From Bombella intestini (GTDB lineage Bacteria > Pseudomonadota > Alphaproteobacteria > Acetobacterales > Acetobacteraceae): DNA of 64,000 nt. Where the stretch lies: positions 62,001-126,000 of the forward strand of contig NZ_JATM01000004.1 of the NCBI RefSeq assembly GCF_002003665.1, given 5' to 3'. The translations under genes and the position numbers were made by a program. This document shows positions 26,917-38,500 of this stretch, piece by piece. Each line of letters starts with the position of its first letter. Within the stretch, counting starts at the first letter, position 1. The notes under the pieces were generated by a model that was not told where the DNA came from, searched no databases, and saw only the letters and a program-made list of their open reading frames with translations.

Positions 26917-27861
26917 TCAGCCCTGCGCCTCATCACCCAGATGGGTGCGCCCCTGCTGTTCGGCGAGCTGGGCCTGACGCTGACGTTCACGATAACGCTG
27001 TCGCTGAGCGTCCGTTCTCTGTCCGTAACAGTGCGGGCAGCTCACGCCCTCCTCATACTGGGGCGACTCTTTGTCTTCCGCACTAATGGGTGCACGGCAG
27101 GCATGGCAGAGGTCATACTTACCCAGCTTCAGCCCGTGCCCGACTGACACACGCTGGTCGAACACAAAACATTCTCCATCCCACAGGCTTTCTTCCTCTG
27201 GAATCTCTTCCAGATATTTCAAAATGCCACCCTTGAGATGGTACACATCGTCCACTCCTTCCTGCCGGGCAAAGGCAGTGGATTTTTCGCAGCGTATACC
27301 CCCCGTGCAGAACATGGCGATCTTCGGTGTACGGCCCTGTGCCTCCACCTCCTTCCGCCAATTGCGGAACCATTCAGGGAAAGCACGGAATGTTTTCAGG
27401 TTCGGGTCCACAGCCCCACGAAATGTCCCGATAGCGACCTCATAATCATTACGGGTATCCATCACGACCGTATCAGGGTCGGAAATCAGGGCATTCCAGT
27501 CCTTCGGTTCGACATAACGGCCAACACAGACATGGGGGTCAATATTCGGCTGCCCCATCGTGACGATCTCTTTCTTCAACCGCACTTTCATACGCAAAAA
27601 GGGCATCGTCTTCGCACGGGACTTCTTGTAATCGAACCCAGCGCAGCCCGGCAGGCTGTCGATATAGGCCAATACGGCATCAATGCCCGCATCTGGCCCA
27701 GCGATGGTACCGTTAATGCCCTCACGGGCCAGCAGCAGGCTGCCCTTAACACCTTCCTTCTGGCACATCTCCAGAAGCGGTTCACGCAGGGCTTTGTGAT
27801 CCTCAAACGCCGTAAAATGATAAAGAGCGGCCACGCAGACCGGCAAAGATGTTGTCGTCAT
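26917..27861 (-). CDS. trhO: tRNA uridine(34) hydroxylase (rhodanese-domain TrhO/YceA)
   Basis: 314 residues. An N-terminal ferredoxin-like domain ([25 protein letters not shown]...) precedes a rhodanese domain ([35 protein letters not shown]) with the active loop [11 protein letters not shown]. The C-terminal part has the family cysteine pairs (CHACRAP and CPHCYGQR). TrhO makes 5-hydroxyuridine at the tRNA wobble position, the first step toward 5-methoxy or 5-carboxymethoxy uridine, using oxygen. It stands alone and ends at a terminator shared with the TonB receptor. Confidence 0.94.
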   Translation of the reverse strand: MTTTSLPVCVAALYHFTAFEDHKALREPLLEMCQKEGVKGSLLLAREGINGTIAGPDAGIDAVLAYIDSLPGCAGFDYKKSRAKTMPFLRMKVRLKKEIVTMGQPNIDPHVCVGRYVEPKDWNALISDPDTVVMDTRNDYEVAIGTFRGAVDPNLKTFRAFPEWFRNWRKEVEAQGRTPKIAMFCTGGIRCEKSTAFARQEGVDDVYHLKGGILKYLEEIPEEESLWDGECFVFDQRVSVGHGLKLGKYDLCHACRAPISAEDKESPQYEEGVSCPHCYGQRTDAQRQRYRERQRQAQLAEQQGRTHLGDEAQG

Positions 27862-27945
27862 TCAGTCAACCATTCTCGCAAAGAAGGAACCTAACTGCCC
27901 TTCTAGCAGGCTGCCCCATAAATGACACCCTGCCGGGCATGATGG

Positions 27946-27965
27946 GAGGGTGGGGTGCCACCCTC
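27946..27965 (-). terminator. Perfect hairpin after the BAHT-like genes
   Basis: An 8-bp perfect stem GAGGGTGG/CCACCCTC with a 4-base loop lies 8 bases past the stop of the leftmost BAHT-like gene. It has no T tract, so it may be a transcript-stabilising hairpin or a weak terminator at the end of the polyketide gene cluster. Confidence 0.45.
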
Positions 27966-27973
27966 ATCAGTGG

Positions 27974-29494
27974 TCAAAGTTTCCAGTAAATTTCATGCCG
28001 ATGCTCATACCCCTGCCGTCCTGCCACTTCTGCGACCTCTTTCACCCGCTCTACATCGTCAGGCCACGGCTCACCAGCCGCCACGGCGGGCGGGACAAGG
28101 TCATGATCCCGACAAAGCTTCTTGATGACAGACAACACATAAGACGTGCTGATATTCCGCGTACATTCAAAGGCACGCTCTGTCCCTTTGTGACGGGGGC
28201 AGAACAGATAGTCATTATGCTGGAAAGGCGTCCGCAAATCGTGCCAACAGCTATTACAGCCATGGTTACTGAACACACGATACGGCGTCTGGAACTCGTT
28301 GATCGGGTCCGTAAAGCCGCTGATCATAACAACAGGCGTTCCAACGGCCCAGGCCAGCCATGAAAGGCCAGAAGACAAGCCAACAAAAAAATCAGCATGT
28401 TTTATCCAGCGGGCCCGTTCTGCCAGCGGACGCTCCCCAGTTTCATCCTCCACACCGTTGGGCATGTGGTTCCATGTGATGTTATGCCCGACCACGGGTT
28501 CCTTATCGATACAGATGACACGATAGCCCATTTTCTTCAGATACTGGACCGTATCCAACCATCCTAGCGGGTTCTGCCACATCTTGCAGGCACAGGATGC
28601 CTGCACAGCCACGACCACATAAGGCTCCTCTATCGGGCGGGTATCGGCTTTCTCGATGGCAACCCGAGGGCGGATCTCTGTCGGGTCCACACCCATAATC
28701 CATCCGGCTGTCCGGTGCAGGCCAACAGCACGGAAATCCCGTGGCTGCCATGCCTGTTCCTCATCATGGAAAAACAATCCGATATAATAGCTAGCGTAAA
28801 ACTCGCTTCTCACCCCGACAAACTCCGCTTCCTTCAGGAAGCGAATATGCGGATAGGCCGGCCCCATGAGGTCGACAATCACCTCGCTTGTCACGACTGT
28901 CATGTCGCAATCATGCTTCTGTCCGAACCGATCGATATACGGTACCCACCCCAGCGGGTCCCCTAACGTCCCGGTTGGCATGATGATGGCAACTTTCTTC
29001 CGCCGTGCATCATATTCATGCGTCCAGACAAGTTCATTGCCGTCAAACAGCTCGATCAGCACCTGTAGAAAGTATTTCTTACGGGAAGTGACATATTCTC
29101 CCCCAGATTTACCGTCATACAGGCAGGTATCTGTTTCCATATCCCAGAAGCGTACACGCCACTGCTTACCTTCCGGCATCTTGACCCGAATACCGAGGTT
29201 GAAGTCATAGCGCAGGCCGTAAGGCCCCTCCTGTGTGGGCTCCACCTCCGGTGCTGGGAATGGGAAGTTAGGCAGCCGCTCTATGCCGTCATCTTTTTTC
29301 TTATTCAGCGGCTCCTTGCCACTTGCCCCAAGAGAAGCAGACGGCAGTTCAGCCGCAGAGAAGACCATGCGGTCCTCTTGCCCCTCCGCACCGGAATCTA
29401 CTGTTTCTTCCGTAAAGGGCAGTATAGAGGCAGAAGAGGGTGGCTTCAGGGCGACGATATCCTGCAAGACACGTTCCGTTTTCTTCTCAGTCAT
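27974..29494 (-). CDS. BAHT-type heptosyltransferase homologue A
   Basis: 506 residues from ATG 29494, which overlaps the end of the upstream paralogue (ATGACTGA) and has GGGGAG 10 bases upstream. The first roughly 80 residues are a variable, charged extension. Then comes a beta domain (GPYGLRYDFNLGIRVKMPEGKQWRVRFWDMETDTCLYDG) and a GT-B fold with the conserved LGD (Asp179 in TGTLGDPLGWVPYI). Near the C-terminus Cys413, 416, 432 and 444 (C-x2-C-x15-C-x11-C, including FCPRHKGTE) match the four-cysteine iron site of TibC/Aah bacterial autotransporter heptosyltransferases. Such enzymes transfer ADP-heptose to serines of adhesins. No autotransporter is nearby, so the acceptor is unknown. Confidence 0.82.
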   Translation of the reverse strand: MTEKKTERVLQDIVALKPPSSASILPFTEETVDSGAEGQEDRMVFSAAELPSASLGASGKEPLNKKKDDGIERLPNFPFPAPEVEPTQEGPYGLRYDFNLGIRVKMPEGKQWRVRFWDMETDTCLYDGKSGGEYVTSRKKYFLQVLIELFDGNELVWTHEYDARRKKVAIIMPTGTLGDPLGWVPYIDRFGQKHDCDMTVVTSEVIVDLMGPAYPHIRFLKEAEFVGVRSEFYASYYIGLFFHDEEQAWQPRDFRAVGLHRTAGWIMGVDPTEIRPRVAIEKADTRPIEEPYVVVAVQASCACKMWQNPLGWLDTVQYLKKMGYRVICIDKEPVVGHNITWNHMPNGVEDETGERPLAERARWIKHADFFVGLSSGLSWLAWAVGTPVVMISGFTDPINEFQTPYRVFSNHGCNSCWHDLRTPFQHNDYLFCPRHKGTERAFECTRNISTSYVLSVIKKLCRDHDLVPPAVAAGEPWPDDVERVKEVAEVAGRQGYEHRHEIYWKL

Positions 29495-30662
29495 TCTGTG
29501 ACAGCTCCCCAAACCCCGGAATCTGTTCAATAGTTGTTTTCACCTGTGTGAAAGAAATCCCTCGGGAACATTCAAACATCTTTTCTGTCCCCTTATGGCG
29601 AGGACAGAAGAAAGGATCATTCGGTTTCAACTCGATATTCACATCATTGGCACAGCCATTGCAGACATTCCTATTAATGATGCGATACGGCGTATAGAAC
29701 TCATTATATGGCTCAGTATAGCCGCTGATCATGACCACCTTGGTACCCGCAGCCCAAGCCAGCCACGCCAGACCAGAAGAGGTTCCCACAAAGAATTCAG
29801 CATGCTGCAACCAGCGGACACGCTCTGGCAATGGGCGGTTCCCGGTCTCGTCCTGCGCCCCATGAGGGATGGTCCGTATGGCTGTGATAGGCCCAGATAC
29901 ACGGTCCTTATCAATACAGACAACCTTGTAGCCTTTCTCCTTCAGGAAGCGGATCAGATCATACCAACCACGGGGATTATTCCAGTATTTACTAAGCCCT
30001 GATGCCTGTGCCCCGATACAAACGTAAGGCTCTTCCATCGGGCGCTCGCCCGGCTCAACAACGACACGGGGCTTCCTCTCCTGCGGCGACAACCCCAATA
30101 TATAGGCCCCCATATGGGAGAGACCGGTCTGCCGGTAATCATTAGGCTGGCACGTAAACTCCGTATCCCCAAAAAAGACCAGCACCTTATAATGAGCGTA
30201 ATATTGCCGGTCGCTCTGGTCATCCTCATCAATAAACCGAATATGGGGGTAGGCATCCTCAAAAAGAGGAATCATAGCCTTGTTTACGAAGAAACTCGCA
30301 CGACAGCCGTGCTTCTCCACAAAGGTAGCGGCCTGCCCAATCCAAGCGATATGGTCACCCAGCCCGCCTAGATGCATCGTTATGAGGACTTCTCGATCCT
30401 TCAAGTCGCAAACATGCGTGAAGAACTCTTCCCCATCCTTCCAAATGGTGATCTCGAAGCGGACATAATACCGCTTCAGGCTCTGCACCATGCCAGCCCC
30501 GTTGATCTCCTGAAAAAACAAGACCGTATCTGTATCCAGGTCCCGCAACCTTACCGCCCAGAGGGCTCCCTCCGGCACACCGACACGACAGCCATCATTG
30601 AAGTCATAGCGGATCCCTCCAGGACCAGCCTGCGTCAAAACAATCTTGTCATTGTCACTCAC
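29487..30662 (-). CDS. BAHT-type heptosyltransferase homologue B
   Basis: 391 residues from GTG 30662, chosen because AGGAG lies exactly 7 bases upstream; an ATG at 30722 adds 20 unlikely residues. Same architecture as the downstream paralogue without its N-terminal extension: beta domain (GIRYDFNDGCRVGVPEGALWAVRLRDLDTDTVLFF), then MHLGGLGDHIAWI with Asp103. The four cysteines at 334, 337, 353 and 365 have identical spacing (C-x2-C-x15-C-x11-C). It begins 73 bases after the acyl-AMP ligase gene and overlaps its paralogue by 8 bases, so the pair is translated from the polyketide cluster message. TibC-type enzymes form large ring complexes; whether A and B form a mixed complex is open. Confidence 0.83.
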   Translation of the reverse strand: MSDNDKIVLTQAGPGGIRYDFNDGCRVGVPEGALWAVRLRDLDTDTVLFFQEINGAGMVQSLKRYYVRFEITIWKDGEEFFTHVCDLKDREVLITMHLGGLGDHIAWIGQAATFVEKHGCRASFFVNKAMIPLFEDAYPHIRFIDEDDQSDRQYYAHYKVLVFFGDTEFTCQPNDYRQTGLSHMGAYILGLSPQERKPRVVVEPGERPMEEPYVCIGAQASGLSKYWNNPRGWYDLIRFLKEKGYKVVCIDKDRVSGPITAIRTIPHGAQDETGNRPLPERVRWLQHAEFFVGTSSGLAWLAWAAGTKVVMISGYTEPYNEFYTPYRIINRNVCNGCANDVNIELKPNDPFFCPRHKGTEKMFECSRGISFTQVKTTIEQIPGFGELSQND

Positions 30663-30734
30663 GGCCACACTCCTGCACACATGCCTCTTCTTCTCTCTCC
30701 CGGGCGAGCATGCACCCTTCACCGCAATTTCCGC

Positions 30735-32561
30735 TCATAGCGGCGTTTCTCCCCATGCCAGAATCTCGACCCTCTCCAATTCATCCAAGCCGAAGCACTG
30801 CTCCTGCACGATGGGAAGACGCCCCGCCACAAAAGCCTCGGACGTTGCTGAAAGGCGAATCTTACCACTCGGCGTACGATGCACGCCGCCCTGCCGCACC
30901 AGAACACAACGTAATTTCCGAACTGGGCAGACTTGCCGTATGGCACGGGCCATCCCAGCCAGAAGCTTCTCATGACCGGTTTCCTGCCTCACTTGCGCTA
31001 GAGACAGCTCACCCATCACACACAGCTCACCCTCGTGCCGAAACACCGTTACGCCCCGACTGCTGAAGACAGGACAAGCCTGCCGCACGGCCTGTGCCAG
31101 ATCATCCGGGTCATAACGCTGCTCACCAATAAGGAGACTATTCTCCATACGGCCCGTCACGAAGAGATGTCCCTTCACGAGGAAGCCTGAATCCCGGCTG
31201 CGGAACCACTTGCGGCCCTCTGCATCGGTGCTGAAACGCTCCCGATTTTCCTGCTCCCGGTTCAGATAGCCCGGTGTCACACAGGGGCCGCTCAACCACA
31301 ACTCACCAACCTGACCATCCGGTAGGCTATCACCGGTCTCGGGGTCCACAACAAGGATGGCATGTTCTTCTATCACGCAGCCACAATCGGCCAGAACACG
31401 CCTGTCATGCTCATCATGCGGTGGTTCAGCACGTCCCTCTGCCAGCCCCGCTCGGGAAAATGTTGCGAAGGACACAGCCTCCTCACTATCCCGGCTACCG
31501 CTAGTAATCATCAACGTTGTCTCGGCCATGCCATAGCCCGGCCGAAGAACGGAGGGATCCAACCCAAGAGGGGCATACCGTTCCAGAAACCGGTTTACTG
31601 TCCCCCGTTCGATCATCTCGGCCCCGATGACGGACCATTTCCAGCAGGATAAGTCCAGCCCCTTCAAAGCAGAGTCCGGCACATTACGGGCTAGAAGCTC
31701 GTAAGCGAAATTGGGACCAATGGAGAAATTAACCCGATACCGGTCTATCGCCTGCACCCAACGTTCCGGGCGAGCAATAAAATGCTCCGGTTTCATCAAC
31801 CATGTAGGCCCGCCCGTTGCTATCCCGAACATGAGGCTCACCAATCCCATATCATGAGACAAAGGCAGCCATATCAGCCCCAGCCTACCGAGCCAAATAT
31901 CGCTACGGATCACCAAAAGGTGCAGGTTGGTCCCCAGATTGCGATGTGTGATCTTCACCCCACGGGGCCGCCCGATAGAACCGGACGTATATTGCACAAG
32001 GGCCACATCATCCAGCTCCGCCACACAACGGCGGTGGAGAGGCTCGGCACTTTCGGCCCCCTCAATGGGAATCCATTTCACCTTGCGAGCCCGGCCTGCG
32101 GCCTGGCGCCGAAACCCCATCAGGACCTCCCGCGGCCCCAGCACAGCCACAGCCTCGGAGTCCTCCAGAATATCGAACAGCCGGTCCACACTGCCAACCA
32201 TGCTGGGACAGACACCCGATACCGGCACGGTGTTGGCATAGACACAACCAAAGAAACCAGCCACGGCCGCCGTGTCATTCTCAAAACAGAGCAGAACCCG
32301 CTCCCGTTCCGACACGAAGCGATCCAAAAGCCCCGCCACCCGGCAGGCCCAATCATGGGCCTGCTGAAAGGTCAGGGTGTCGGCCACTTCCAGTGTCTCA
32401 TCCAGCACGACACACTGTAGCTGCTCCGGCCTTTCCATGGCTCGGAAACTCAGCATCTCATCCAGCCGATGCTTGTGCCGGTCCAATATGGTGAAGCCCT
32501 GCTCGTATTGCTCAATCACATAACCGGACTGCTGGACGATGCGACATGTCCGAGCGGTCAT
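30735..32561 (-). CDS. Fatty-acyl-AMP ligase (FAAL-type adenylating enzyme)
   Basis: 608 residues of the adenylate-forming superfamily. The core A3 motif is VQYTSGSIGRPRGVKITHRNL (Arg for the usual Lys after Pro). LPLSHDMGLV is typical of FAALs, as are GYGMAETTLMIT and VTGRMENSLLIGEQRYDPDDLAQAV. The final lysine is kept in RTPSGKIRLSATSEAFVAG. FAALs activate fatty acids as acyl-AMP and hand them to a polyketide synthase carrier domain without coenzyme A. The start overlaps the PKS stop (ATGA) with GGAGGGGAGG just upstream, so ligase and PKS are coupled and probably work as starter-unit loader and elongator. Confidence 0.9.
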   Translation of the reverse strand: MTARTCRIVQQSGYVIEQYEQGFTILDRHKHRLDEMLSFRAMERPEQLQCVVLDETLEVADTLTFQQAHDWACRVAGLLDRFVSERERVLLCFENDTAAVAGFFGCVYANTVPVSGVCPSMVGSVDRLFDILEDSEAVAVLGPREVLMGFRRQAAGRARKVKWIPIEGAESAEPLHRRCVAELDDVALVQYTSGSIGRPRGVKITHRNLGTNLHLLVIRSDIWLGRLGLIWLPLSHDMGLVSLMFGIATGGPTWLMKPEHFIARPERWVQAIDRYRVNFSIGPNFAYELLARNVPDSALKGLDLSCWKWSVIGAEMIERGTVNRFLERYAPLGLDPSVLRPGYGMAETTLMITSGSRDSEEAVSFATFSRAGLAEGRAEPPHDEHDRRVLADCGCVIEEHAILVVDPETGDSLPDGQVGELWLSGPCVTPGYLNREQENRERFSTDAEGRKWFRSRDSGFLVKGHLFVTGRMENSLLIGEQRYDPDDLAQAVRQACPVFSSRGVTVFRHEGELCVMGELSLAQVRQETGHEKLLAGMARAIRQVCPVRKLRCVLVRQGGVHRTPSGKIRLSATSEAFVAGRLPIVQEQCFGLDELERVEILAWGETPL

Positions 32562-35500
32562 GCCTCCCCTCCAGTGGCCTGCACCCCTTCCAAAGCAACA
32601 GTACCACCCTGCTGAGCCATCACCACCGCCTGCCGCAGCAAGCTGCGAGCCATCTCGATGATAGTCTCATTCCGGGCCAACAGAACGAGGGAGACATCCA
32701 CACCAAATTCCGAACGGATGGCTGTCTGGAGTTCCACACCGGCAAGGGAATCAATCCCCAGCTCGGAGAGGCGTGCACCGTCCTCAATCGTCTCCGGCTC
32801 CACCTGAAGGACGGACCCAAGCTGCTGCTTGAGACGAAGAAGAACGTAATCCAGCCGCTCATTCTCGGGCATGTTCATCAGCAATTGGACAGAGTCCGAT
32901 ATGCCGCCTTTATGGCTTTCCTGCTGCAAAAGTGCGAAGCGTGCAGAGTTTTTCAGCCACGCCAGTGCCCCAAAGACCTGCACCCAGTTAAGGTCCACTA
33001 GAGACACATCGCTGCGGTCCACACCATAAAGCACCGGCAAATAAGCCAGAGAGTCCGCCGCCGTCATGGTTTTAATCCCGGCGACATCAAACATACGGCC
33101 GGCAGCATCACTTTCGGTCAGCATCCCCACGTCGCCGATGGCACCCCACCCCACGGCCAAAGCAGGCAGCCCCTGCTGACGCCGATTTTCTGCCAGAGCA
33201 TTCAAGTAGCTATTAGCCGCCATGTAGCTGCTCTGCCCGAGGTTACCAATCTCCGCCGTAAAGGAGGAGTAAAGCACGAAGTGGTCTAGCTCCAGCCCAC
33301 GGGTCGCCTCATCTAGTGCCTGTGCGCCCAGCACCTTAGGTGCCATAACGGTGGTAATATTCGCTGCTCCCACCTTGCTAATGAGCTGGTCATCCACCAC
33401 ACCGGCAGCATGGAAGACACCCCGCAGTGGCACGTCATCCCGAGCCAGCTTTTTGACCAGATCGTGAACAGCCTTCCGATCTGTTACATCCAGACGGTGG
33501 GTCACAACCTTGCCGCCGGCACTTTCAGCCAGCTTCTTCAGGGTAGCAATGGCATGTTTCCGTTCCGGGTCCTTCGGCAAGGACCGGCCTACCAGATGCA
33601 GCACCCCTGCCCCCCGAGACAGAAGATATTCTGCTGTCTTGAGGCCAAAACCACCCATGCCACCTGTAATGAGGTAAGAACCCTGACGGCTGAAACCCGG
33701 CTGAACCCGTGGCAACGGGCGGGCCTTAATGCCACTCATATCCTCATAAGAGAGCATGATCTTGCCAATATGGCGTGAGGACATGAGATAGCGGAAGGCC
33801 TCGGAAGCCTCGGAAGCTGGGAAGATGCGTGTCTGCGGGAAGGTGAACTTCCCCTGACGGGCCAGAAGCAGAATCTCGTCCATGACGCCATAAAGCTTCT
33901 TATGCGGCATCATCCGGTCCATATCGAAGGAGAAATAGGCCAGATTTTCATTAAACGGCATCAGTTCCAATGCCCGATGCTCTACAATATCCCGCTTACC
34001 GATCTCCAGAAAACGGCCCATCGGTGCCACAAGCCGCAAGCTGTGGATCATCGCCTCACCGGGCAAAGAGTTCAGCACCACATCAACGCCTCGGCCATTC
34101 GTGGCCTCACGGATGCCATCCACAAACTCCAGCGTCCGGGAATCCCAGACACCAGCACAACCCTGCTTACGCAGATAGTCCCGTTTCTCTGGATTACCAG
34201 CTGTACTGTAGATTACTGCCTTTTTCAGCTGGGCGATCTGGATGGCAGCCTGCCCCACACCACCAGCCCCGGCATGGATGAGAACACTCTCCCCTTCCTG
34301 AAGCTGCGCCAGATGAATCAGCGTGTAATAGGCTGTCACGAACACCAGCGGCAGACCGGCGATCTGCTCCAGTGAGAAAGGCAACTCCTCGCCCGACAAA
34401 GGCAGGGCACAATAGGCCAGCTCGCTCGCCTTCACGATGCGGCGGGACGTGAAACTATCCGGGTAGACAAGTGCCAGCAGATCGCCGGGCTTCATGTCCT
34501 CAACCCCTTCACCGACCGCCTCGACCTCTACGACACATTCCAGCCCAAGGGCATCGCCACTAAAGGTCCCTTCTGTCACGCTCTCCGGCAGGAGAGACAT
34601 GGCCTTCAGCACATCCTTAAAATTGAGACTGGCCATGCGTGTGCGCACCTTGACCTCACCCGGTCCCGGCTCCGACACGGCAAAAGCCTGCCATGTGACC
34701 CCCTCCAACGTACCGGAGCGGCTGCCTTCAAGACGGACACCGATAGTGCCATCATCAGCACCACCCATGATCTCTTCCAGCGGGACAGGCTGAGGCTCAG
34801 GCTCCAACGGCGGCGATACCAGCCGCTGGACCATACGCTCTACCCCTTCCCCTGCTGCATCCTCTTCTGCTCCCTTGATGGCCGGACGCAGCCAGACTGT
34901 ATCTTCTGACGTATCCTCCAGCACAAGCTCGGCAGCAATATCGTCTAGCAGGGCCTCTGCCCCCTCAGCCGGCACATCGACATAGCGAATAGCGAGGTCC
35001 AAAACACGCTCGGCTGCGGCACCACGGAACAGACCCTGAAACGCCCGCTGAAGTGCCTGTGCGTCCCCGTCCCTGCCATAGGCTCCACGGGTAACAATAA
35101 TGACCGGCAAACGCCGTTTACGGTTTCGTGTTGGTACACGCTGAAGCAACGCCACGCAGGCGGCCATGTCATCAAGACACTGCTGATAATCATCACCAGC
35201 CTGCGGGAAAAGGACCAACGCCCGCTGTTTGGACAAGAATGGTTCGTGATCCAGAACATCCGCAAGCTCGGCACCATCCAGCTGGGAGCTAACGGTCAGC
35301 TCTGCGCCATTATCCTTCAGCACCTCAGCCAACTGGGCAGCCAGACCGCTCCCTTCACCCAACAGGGTAATGGCCTGCGGCTCGCTCAACAGGATCTGAC
35401 GCTCTGCGCTCATCCAGTTCGGCGCATAGATCAGCCTAGCCGCAGAGGAAGCCTCATGCCCGCTACGCGCCACACGGCGGCAGCACAGGCCCAATACCTC

Positions 35501-38500
35501 ACACAGCAGTTCCCCTTCCGGTGTGAACAAACGCATATCGGCCATAATCTTGCGCTGCGTCCGCAAGGTGGGGGTCACCTTTACATAGGCCCGTGATACT
35601 TTCTGACCCATATAGCTGACACGGTCGATGGAGGCCGGAACGTACACGTCCTTCTGCTCCTCAAAGGGGAAGGCCCCAATGAGCGCATGCATAGCACCAT
35701 CCAGCAATGCCGGATGCAGGTGATAATCCTCCAGCGTGGCGACCTGTTCATCCTTGAGGGCAATCTCCGCTACAGAATAGCCATCCCCCCGGTACAGATA
35801 CTGCATAGTTTGAAAGGCTGGACCATAATTCAGCCCCATAGCGGCGAGGGCCTCGTAAACTTCGGCCCCTTCAAAGCGGGTTGCTCCCTTACACAAGGCC
35901 TCGAAATCGAACGTTTTATTTTCCGTCGATATCGTGCACCAAGGGGCAGCCTGAAGAACGGTCGCCTGACCATGTGTCTGCCAGTCGCCATTCCACGCCA
36001 CTGTTTCACTATCGAAAACAAGACGGCGGGTCGCCATGTCGAACCGCCACATGACAACCGGCGCCTGTCCCTCCTGTACCATCAATGGCGTGCTGATCGT
36101 GATGTCCTCCACCACGGCAGGGGCCTTAGCCTCCAACTGAAAGTGCGCCGCAAGAGTTGCCTCGACATAAGCAGCGGCTGGGAAGAGGGCCATACCGTGG
36201 ACCTTATGGTCCATCAGCCATTCCATCAGAACTACGCCAATGTCAGCCCGCCATGCCCGGCTTTCCAGCAGGCTCGGCGTACCCAGAACAGGATGAACCT
36301 GTTCATCCAGACGGTCACGGCGGGAGGCCTCAGTCTCCAGCCACATCTTGCCACCTTCTTCCCAACGGTAATAAGGCCGCTCAATCCGTTCCGGTTTCAG
36401 AACATAACGCCAGTCCAGTTCAGCACCAGCAAGGGCCAGACGGATCAAGGCACGCAGAAGCCCATCTGCATCGTCCTGCTTGCGGCGCAGAGACGGTATG
36501 ACGGCAACCTCATAGCGGCCCTCCTCCGCACAGCCCGTTACAGACGTACCCAGCACTGGATGAGCTGCAAGCTCAAGAAAAATAGCGTGACCATCACTCA
36601 GCATGGCCCGCATGGCATCATGGAAAAGGACGGGCTCCCGAGCATTAGCATACCAATAGGCAGCGTCATGCCGTTCATCTTCACCCCACAGCTTACCCGT
36701 AACCGTAGAGTAGAGCGGAACTTCCGGTGGTTTCGGGCTGATATGAGCCAGAGAGGACAGCATATCCTTCTCAATCGCTGCCATTTCCGGACTGTGATAC
36801 GGCACTTCCACTTTCAGAAGCCGGACAAACACACCTTCCTTTGCGCAGTCTGCCTCCAGCACCTTCAAGTCCTTCAGAGGACCCGCCACTGTGCAGGAAT
36901 CGCCACTATTGATAGCCGCAATGGCAAGTCTGCCCTTAAAGCCTTCCAGCCGCTCTTCCAGCAAGCTACGACCCATCCCAACGGCCAACATGGTACCACG
37001 GCCTGCCAATGTGGCCTGAAGGCGGCTACGATGATAGATGACCGTCACGGCATCTTCTAACGTCAGCGCACCGCTGACATAGGCAGCCGCCACCTCGCCC
37101 ACGCTATGGCCGACAATAGCACCGGGCATTACGCCATGATGGGTAAAGAACTCCGTCAGACAAATCTGCACGAGGAAGATGGCAGGTTGAGCGACCGCCG
37201 TCTCCTGTATGCGGGACTTGGACTCCGGCTTCAGCAACTCTTCTCGTAGGGACCAGCCTGCCAGTTTTGTGAACAATTCATCACAACGCTGCGCCAGATT
37301 ACGAACCCCTACTGGCCCCTTACGCAGGAGGTAACGGCCCATTCCCCACCACTGAGGCCCCATACCGGAGAAAAGGAAAACCGGCTTTGCAGCATCATCC
37401 ACAACGGCCTTGCCAGTAAACAAGGCCGGGTGAACCCTGCCTTCGGCCAGAGCCTGCAGGGCATCACGGGCCTGTACGATTTCTTCTTCACCCTGTGGCG
37501 GCAGAATCACCGCCCGATGGCGGAACCACGTCCCATAGCGTGCCGTAGAGAAGCACAGTGCCTCCCACAAGCTACGTTCAGCGGGGCCAGCCTCCAGCCG
37601 TTCCGCATAGGCTTTGGCCATAAAGCCAAGAGACGCTTCCGAGAATGTGCTGAGCAGCAAAGGCACCCGCCGCATAAAGCCGGCAGGCCGCACTCCCTTC
37701 AACTTATTATCACGCACCGTTCGGCGCTGCGCTGCGGTCCGCTCTTTTTCGGTCGGTCGGCGCAGCAGGGCAACAGCATTTGTTCCGCCATAACCAAAGG
37801 AGTTGACGATAGCATAAAGCCTGTCTCGCTCCGGCAATGCGACAGCGTCTCCCTGTGCAACCTGCACACGGTATTCATCAAACGGAATAACCGGATTCAA
37901 CTCTTTCAAATTGGCCTGTCCGGGTACCTTGCCATGTTCAAGACATAGCATGGTCTTTAGGACAGCCGCCGCGCCAGCAGCAGCTTCCATATGGCCCAGA
38001 TTAGCCTTTACGGAACCAATGAGAACCTTTTGACCCTCTGGCTGATACTGCCCAATGGCCTTTGCAATGGCTTTAACTTCGATCGGGTCGCCAACAGGTG
38101 TTCCCGTCCCATGCGCTTCTACATAGACCACATCCTGCGCTGAGACATCGGCCCGATGTAGTACATCACGGATCAATGTTTCCTGCGCATCGGCGTCCGG
38201 CATGGTCAGCACAGGTGTGCGGCCATCCTGATTCACACCAGAGCTGCAAACAACACCTTTAATATCATCACCATCCCGCATGGCATCTTTCAGCCGTTTG
38301 AGCATGAGAATGACACAACCTTCCCCACGCCCGTAGCCGTCCGCATCTGCAGCGAAAGACTTGGAACGGCCATCCTTGGCAAGGAAGTGCCCCTTCGTCA
38401 TGAGCATAGCTGTCTGCGGGGAGGCCATGAAGTTCACGCCACCGGCCAGAGCCACGTCACACTCACCAAGACGCAAGCTATTACAGGCCTGATGCAGGGC

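Noticed and set aside
35687-37060. 457-residue open frame opposite the PKS
   Set aside because: Antisense shadow of the DH and AT domains in GC-rich codons; no recognisable protein.
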